Shown here: in pieces, positions 56,638 through 64,000 of the stretch | Layout of the letters: every line of letters starts with the position of its first letter | Position numbering within the stretch: position 1 is the first letter of the stretch | Translations under genes and position numbers: made by a program | The notes under the pieces: generated by a model | Database searches by the model: none | What the model was told of the DNA's origin: nothing | What the model saw: only the letters and a program-made list of their open reading frames with translations | Origin: Tomocerus qinae | Lineage: Eukaryota > Arthropoda > Collembola > Entomobryomorpha > Tomoceridae | Reading direction: 5' to 3' | Length of the DNA: 64,000 bases | NCBI GenBank assembly: GCA_020055645.1 | Contig: CM034548.1 | Location: 42,090,296-42,154,295 of the forward strand

Positions 56638-57135
56638 AGGCGAGGTGGCCCCATGGCAAGTGGCCCTATGGATAGCTGGCACAAAGTGGGAGGAGCTTCC
56701 GTGTATAGTCCGAGCTTATCGACGAGCACGGACTACACGACTTAGCATGGGACGGACTTAGCATGGGCCGACGGACTTAGCATGGGCCGACGGACTTAGC
56801 ATGGGAACCGACGGACTTAGAATGGACCGACGGACTTAGCATGGGAACCGACGGACTGAGCATGGGAACCGACGGACTTAGCATGGGACGACGGACTTAG
56901 CATGGGCCGACTGACTTAGCATGGGAACCGACGGACTTAGCATGGGAGCCGACGGACTTAGCATGGGCCGACGTGATGGCCCTTCTGAGGGCCAGTTTAT
57001 TGATTGGGAAAGGGATTGAGGGAAGTAACGAGCTCTTCGAGATAAGCTCGGACTATACACGGATGCTCCTCCCACTTGGTGCCAGCTATCTATAGGGCCA
57101 CTTGCCATGGGGCCAGGTGTCCGGGGGGCCAGTTT
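56638..57135. mobile_element. Foldback with minisatellite loop
   Basis: Arms at about 56,638-56,732 and 57,035-57,135 ('ggcccc atggcaagtggcc', 'agtccgagcttatc' and inverses) enclose about 12 units of a 19-24-bp repeat (gacggacttagcatggg + ccgac). The open frame on the minus strand (56,878-57,207) is repeat-derived and not called. Confidence 0.85.
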
Positions 57136-57179
57136 CCATGGGGCCACCTCGCCGGACACCCTGCCTAAAAGTCCTGCGG

Positions 57180-60100
57180 AATCTGTCAATAATATGAATA
57201 ACGTCAACGCTCAGTCTCAATGCGGTCTCCGGATAGCAAAAGCGATTTCTAGGACACTCACTAAATATGAAATGTCAAGGATGTAAACACGCCATTTAAA
57301 GCACTTTTTCAGAGAGCTAAAAGAAATTTGCCCAGGATGTGGTAATTCATCACCATCAGGTTTATTTCATGTAGAAATTATAGAATTGAGTATTTTGAAT
57401 GTAAAAATTGTAATAATAATGCATCTCATGACCTCATGAACTGTAATAGTATGTTTACAAAAGTTCATACATTCGTTCTTATTTATAATAATAAGTTACA
57501 TGTGCAGTGCAAAAGTATATCAATTTTTTTTATTAATTCTCCATGTTTAAAGGAGCTTTGATCGCAATAACATGTATTTGTATTACTATCTGATACAGAA
57601 ATTACATGAAAGGGTGAGTGAAATTACTAAATAACTTAAATACAGTCTTTGTCAAAAACTCAACTCCTTTCTTGCAAGAATTTCATGCTCGATAATGCAG
57701 AAAAAGGAATTATTTCATAAGGATATGATACGGCCTAAGGTTAAGTGATGCTACAGGTGTTAAATTAATATTCATATCATCATTACTCGCCCCGGTCCCC
57801 GAACTACACTTGGTTTTGTAGTATATTTTTGTCATATTTAGCCTGGGAAAAAAATCCAATTATGGAAACAATGTGGATGTACTGTGGAAGAGTCAAATGA
57901 TCTCTCTGGGGATGATTTTTTCAAAAGATTGGCCAAGGTGCCTGATTTTAATCATAGAAGATGCATTTTTAATTTCTTGTGAGTGCAAATTGTATAAATA
58001 TGAAATAGAGAATTAGACTTTTGGTTAAAGTTTTCGCTTTTATTTTCGGTCGAAGTCAATATAATGCGCATTATATATTTGTATATATCTATTTTATAGT
58101 AATTCACGAACTTCATCATCATAATTAAACACTCGCCAGTTATCTATACAATAATATATATGTTTTTGTATGTGTTCGGATTTACATGCTATTTACACTA
58201 CACCATTGGAGACATTCTAATGACATGCTCGGATGTAATTAATTTTGGTAGCTTACATATTAACGTGTATGAACAATTTATATACAATAAAAGCAGTAAA
58301 ACTAATTGTTTCGCTAAATCTGTTGTACAAGAACATGTTTATCATAATAACTACAGAAGTATCAGTATAGTGTAGTGGCTTTTTATAAAACACAATCAAG
58401 ACAAGGTAAATATAAACATGCGACTTTCATACTTAATATAGAACAAATTGAATCGAATTTTAATTTTTGTCTAATGGACACTTGGCCAAGCCAGCGTAAC
58501 ATTTTTTTGCATAGAAAACATTTTTAGCCAAGCAAAACAAGCCAATGTGAGTTAGTGATTAAATTGAAGATAGTAAAGATGAATTACCGATGGCAGTATA
58601 CAAAATAGTAAAACAAATGGATAACTTACAATTCAAAATACAAATATACATCGAAATAGGGAAAATTAATGCATGGACATACACAAACTGCTACTTGTTA
58701 TATCCAATACGTAGGTTTAGTAAAATAATATTTTAGATAGCAAAACACAAGGAATTAATAATTGAATCTACATGCATGAAATAATCCTCGTTAGAAAATA
58801 TATTTGGCTAATTGTAGGTAAAAGTTGCTAAATATAGCCATTTAACGTAGAATTTGAAATGGCATACAAATTATTGATTTGTTGAATGTAAACTGGTCGT
58901 CATACAATTCTGTTGCACTATTCACATAGGTTTTCTGCTAATGCTACAAAATAGTATAATGATATGCTACAGAAACGAACGGCCAATTATTAGTTGCGTA
59001 TTTATTCATACCTGGTTTATACAGATACGTAAATAGGTTTGATTTGTTTATATTATAGACGACTACACTGACGATGATGATGAGATTTGCGTATGGTTTG
59101 ATATTTGAATAAAATTATAATATTTACTTAGTTATATCACTTACGTTGCAAGTTGCGATCAATTTAAGACTAGCCATAGACCAGCGATAGGCAAGGCGTA
59201 TCTTTTTGCAACTTTTAAGAATTTATTTCATTCGTTTCGTACAGTACAGTTCAAACAAGTACAAACCCATTCATACATACTCAACGACGTATTTTTGGAA
59301 AATAATAACGCATATCTTATCTAAAATTGAAGAAAGACTTTGTCAAATGCATTAGTCTAAATACTTTCAAGAATATTTCATCCCATGGAAAGTAAATATG
59401 CATTTCTCACACTTCTAGCTTTAATTGCCACGTTTCCCAGACTGGGACTTGTTGACCCCGTTTTATGTAGAACAACTCGAAGCCAATTCAAAATACAGTT
59501 TCCACAGTTATTACAAAGATGATCTTCTGCGTAACGAAGACAATTATACAAAAATCTACAAACACATTTTAGTTACTAAATTAGCATAATATTATGCTAT
59601 TCTAATATTCCTAAACAATTTAGCTAAAACTTATAACTTAAGCTTATAAATGTGCTCAATAGAAATGGAAACATGTCTTTTACCAACATTACAGGAAAGT
59701 AACATCAAATATAAACCAATTATCAATAGGATTTATAATAATTTAACAAGAATTGCCCAGTTTTTGCCAACGCATGCCTTTTGAAGACTGATATTTACAT
59801 AATTACAGAAAAGGTGTGAAATTCGTAATTTGTGTTTTGATATACCATTGCAGAGACATGGAAAGGCACGAGGATGTTTGATTTTAGGCAGCTATAGCCC
59901 GTGTTACGTTTTTCTGGTTGTAAATTGGATCTAAATGTTGGCAGACAGTAATAAATGATTTATTCAATCTATAGGCTTCATTCACCCTTCATAACTTGAA
60001 ACTACTCTATGTACACTCATATTTACATTCGCTTTATGTACATATTTAGTTAATATATTTTTTATTTTGCTTTACATTCCCAGCCGTTAACGACATCAAT

Positions 60101-63100
60101 CCAACAAAATAGGTATTCTAAGTAATATTACAGAACCGAGCAGTAAAGTGATTTTTTGTTGATAGTTGTATTATCTGTTTATAATTTCCTTGTAATAGAA
60201 TTTTCCTGATCGCACTGAAACTTGGTTTATTAACAACATTGTTTTAAATTTGACTTAATATTAGATTAGTTTTAGCTGGTTTTTCGAGGCAAAATCACAA
60301 TACCCGAGTTTTTCTTCATTTTTCTCAATTGTATTTTCGGTGAGCTTTGCATTTCATATTGAATTGACTAAAATAAGTAAATGAAAGGAGAGTTTGATTG
60401 AGCTAAAAAGCAAGACACCTCGAGATGTGTTCATAATACATTGGTAAGTAATATTGCAAGCATTACGAGAACATAGCTGCGGTTCTGTTCTAGTACGATA
60501 TGACAGATGCATTTACATAATAATAATAAGATTAAACCCGCATTTATCGTGAATAGTATTTTAGTGCCGAGAGTGGAAGATTACAGCGACATTTCAACGT
60601 CAAAATGTGCACCCACTTAGTCACTTCTCTACTCTACCCTATCCGTGATAAACATTTATACCTACTAAATATGTAAATAAGTAATAAAGTTATGTACATC
60701 ATGAACAAGACCTGAGAATGCGTGAAGCCGTAGCTAATTTCCTTTGGCTTTGCCTCCAATCATAAATGTTTGGCTATACAAAGAAATTCCATCACATTGA
60801 CGAAGTCTCTGATTAAAACCAAATCCATGCTCTGGATATTAATTGGAATGATCAGAAACAAAGCTTCCAAAATTAGCCTGTTCCACGATTCACAATTTTG
60901 ACAGTAATTACTCCTTATTCTGACACCACGCCCACTCTCCAACTACAAAGTTACCAAAAGCAAGCTATGAGCTGTAATAGTGCACTAAGCAGTACTAATA
61001 GAATTGTTTATTCTCTAGTTTCATCATTTACTAGCGGACAGACAGACATCAAAAGCGTTTACTTTCATGGCCGTCCAATCATATAATCCAATCCTCACTA
61101 AACAGAATCAGATACACTCACTCACAAGGTTATTTAATACATCTAACAAATCATAAATCGAGTTAACCAGTTCTTCGGCCAAGTCAGGTCGAGTATTTTG
61201 CATAATATTATGCATCTGGAAAGACTCGAATCTAGTATTATGATTTATTTATCAACTCTTGTAAGAGTGTAGCCCAAGGACTGAATTATAACACATGTTC
61301 TTATACACATAATAATAAGTAGTTACAATAAGCAAATGACATTTCTGTATTTGTGAAGTTTGTAACATTTATTCTGTTTGGATAGACGTTCTAGCCCTGA
61401 GAACTCACAGATCAGATCGTCAAATCTGTAATCTACTTTTGGTCTGTTCATCGATCTCTTTTGTCTCTTCCAAGTTTAGTTTTCGTGAATGAGTCTTTCA
61501 AACACTTGCTTCCTTTTCTCCTTCCTGCCCAACGCGTTATTATACTTTCTACTGTTTAATATTATATATGTCGACAAGTATGCTACCAACTCAATCTCAA
61601 CTGTCAAATGAAAACAATGCACATGAAACTAGAGTTTGTAAATTAAAGATACATAATTAGGTAAGTATAAGACAAGAAGCAGTACATAAGAATTTATTAA
61701 ATTTTAATATATAGCAAGTAATCCACTACTATAACTATTTATGCAGTAGTAAATTAAGTATACAACTCTGTAGTTTTCTCATTAATAGCAACTAATTCAT
61801 TGTAGGTATAACCTAGTATTATTTTGTAATTATAATATATATCTTTGCTTTGCGAATTGCGTATAAGTGCGATATAAATTTCATCTAACGAATAAAGAAA
61901 TGACAGAAAGGTTTAATAAGGGAGAATTACATACTAACCATGTATAAGTATATATTATAACGTATAATATTATTATCTGTTGCGATCGAGTAGCGGTTGC
62001 GACTTGTCATCCAAGTATCCGAAAGAATAGTCATCAATAATACAATTTTCGATGAGAATATTTAATGAAAGAATGAGCGAAAATGACATTTGCAATTCGG
62101 TACTGAAAAATTCATCCAATCTTTACAATATAACAGCAGTAACAAAGAGATCTGCCGAGACCTTACAATTCATAACAAATAGACACTTAATGTAGCCGCA
62201 TCTTCAACTATTTAAAAGATTTTCTAGGTTCAATAATTCTAAATTTATCCGAGATCTGCATGTTCTGAGACAGGTTCCGCCCTTTTGTAGTTCAGGTCAA
62301 GTCAGGCGGAGTAATCAATCGTTTAAAGCTGGAATAAGAGGAAGGGTTTGCAATAAGCAGCTATTCATATTTTTCAATCAACTGGAAGTTACACTGCCGA
62401 CTCCTCAAACCCAAATTATCAAACCACTCACAAATAATTCTTCCCTATTTATTAATTTATTTCATTAAAATACTTTTTTAATAAAGATGAGTATAAGAAT
62501 TTGCTAAAAAATTATTTTTGCTTCGTAAAGTAAAATTGCCTAAATTTCGACTAATTTCTATATCAATTTGTTACCTATTTTTGACAATTTTGGCTTTTAC
62601 CATGTCTCTCGTTACATACAAAACGAAGCCCTTGGGAACACAATTGTTTATAAATGCTACTGACAAATATTAAACATTTCAACCGTTTGACTTTTTGGCC
62701 AACACAATGACAGTTTTTACTGCTGTCTGTCTTTTCTATTAGTAAGCTGGAGATTTTAGGTACATGTTAGAGCAGAAATGTATGAGTTCTTGGACTCTGA
62801 AGATATAAATGACTTTTATTGGTTGAGTTTTGCAGGTCTAAACTGTGTTTCAGGTAAGCAATGCATAGTAATGCAAGAAGATTTTAATTCTTACGGAAAT
62901 TTGGCTGATATTATGATTCTTATTTCAGTAGAGATTTTGAATGGGCAAAGAAATTCGGGGAAATGCCTTAATTGATTATCAGCATTACAAGTTTTGTAAT
63001 TAAAGTATCAGTAGAAATTAGTTTTGAAACTTCAATATATAGAAAGCCCTCTAATAAGATCAAAAGATATTACAAAATCATCGAAAATAAGTTTCAAGCT

Positions 63101-64000
63101 AGAAAACGTAAGTTGCTAATCAACAAAGTTATCGATGTGAAGTACTATAAAGTAGAACAAGAATTTTAAGCACATTTTTAGAACAATTTAAGTTAATTAA
63201 TTGGCAACAGAAAATTTCATTAAATTAGTAGGAAAATGAGCATATTTGGCAGCATAATTTACTTATGAGGCACATATCGTTTAATATATACTTTCTGGTT
63301 AGTAATAATTATATTTCCTACGTGGTTTACTTTATAAAAATTATGGAAAAAATGAAGATAGACCTTATATCTATAAGATACAATTCTAGAACCTGCAACA
63401 AAATAATAATTTGAGGAATCGGCAGTTTAACATTCCGATTCACCTAAGTAATTAGTTACTTGAATATTACCCAGGCAAAATATTATTATTGATTGAATTT
63501 TTTGTTAGGTACCAATAATTTTTAGATTCAGATAGTTTTCAAGGAAATATTAGTAGGAATGGGTGGTTAGTAATATCGCAGATTGACAAAGAAAGCATAA
63601 TATTCAATTCAAGCATTATTCAAAATGCAAATAGGAAAGTTGTTAGAAAATTTGAAAAGCCCGAGATTGACAAAGAGCAGTGGGAGAAGGAAGATTTATT
63701 AGAAAGCGAGTGACAAGAGTTAGAATTGGAATATGACCCGACACATTTTCATGTTTATAAACCATCAGACCTGTTACTATTTACTACACATTCTATCACA
63801 CGAAACCATTTAATACGCAACAAAACGAATTGATAGAAAACGAATTTTAAGACTCGACAGATTTGAGAAATGAAGAGCCTCTGTTCAACCATCGTGCGAC
63901 AGGATTAACGGTAAATGACGTAAGCCTAAACCTAATATCATCGTCAGTGTTAGTAACTAATTACTTGTTAATTAACCCTATTCGATTTCGATCTACTAAT
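57180..64000. other. AT-rich region without recognisable gene
   Basis: About 6.8 kb with stops throughout. The longest open stretches (58,160-58,375; 62,778-62,975; 62,972-63,169) are short and without motif. A segment near 63,560-63,730 (QIDKESIIFNSSII, KPEIDKEQWEKED) has coding-like composition but no start or partner. It could be an intron or long 3'-UTR of a gene outside the window. Confidence 0.45.

Noticed and set aside
56878-57207. 109-residue open frame with PMLSPSAP repeats
   Set aside because: Derived from the minisatellite and foldback arm; no family and no expression signal.
62778-63169. Two short adjacent open frames as a gene
   Set aside because: No motif, no splice connection, and composition like the surrounding AT-rich DNA.

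Overview
This is an AT-rich, intron-bearing animal nuclear genome segment, most likely from an arthropod. The reasons are short GT-AG introns, a block of (TTAGG)n telomere-type repeats inside an intron, a family of SET/MYND genes of the kind expanded in arthropods, and a dense load of eukaryotic mobile elements. I cannot name the species. No rRNA, tRNA or CRISPR was recognised.

Layout. (1) About 1.86-12.84 kb is a decayed Polinton/adintovirus-like endogenous element. On the minus strand it carries integrase, a penton-like protein, major capsid protein, an adenain-type protease and a B-family DNA polymerase cut off in its exonuclease half. On the plus strand it carries three tandem BIR-RING (IAP-like) genes followed by a run of unfamiliar, partly spliced, cysteine-rich or basic proteins. 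(2) 12.9-14.1 kb is tandem repeats. (3) 14.3-19.0 kb is SMYD-like gene copy A (minus strand), with a large foldback carrying the telomeric repeats in its last intron. (4) 19.4-21.2 kb is minisatellites and unassigned sequence. (5) 21.27-27.41 kb is a young LTR retrotransposon with LTRs that look identical. It has a Ty3-type Gag, but in place of pol it encodes an Rrp6/EXOSC10-like 3'-5' exonuclease with an HRDC-like region and a CCHC zinc knuckle. (6) 27.42-37.18 kb is a 9.8-kb DNA transposon with 0.66-kb terminal inverted repeats. It encodes a large RNase-H-fold-type transposase, a small acidic three-exon protein, and a spliced envelope glycoprotein resembling baculovirus F/errantivirus Env. 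(7) 37.2-50.7 kb holds SMYD copies B and D (both open across four exons) and a chimeric fragment C, with a hAT-type insertion and foldbacks that can be dated against paralogous empty sites. (8) 51.3-57.1 kb holds an NHL-repeat (TRIM71/Brat-like) gene fragment, a fused SMYD fragment, a hAT-type MITE and several foldbacks. (9) 57.2-64 kb holds no gene I can support.

The most unusual items are two mobile elements lying almost back to back: an LTR element that swapped its replication enzymes for an RNA-exosome-type nuclease, and a cut-and-paste-type transposon that carries a membrane fusogen. Both look recent. Functional statements rest on motif recognition by eye; no database search or alignment program was run.
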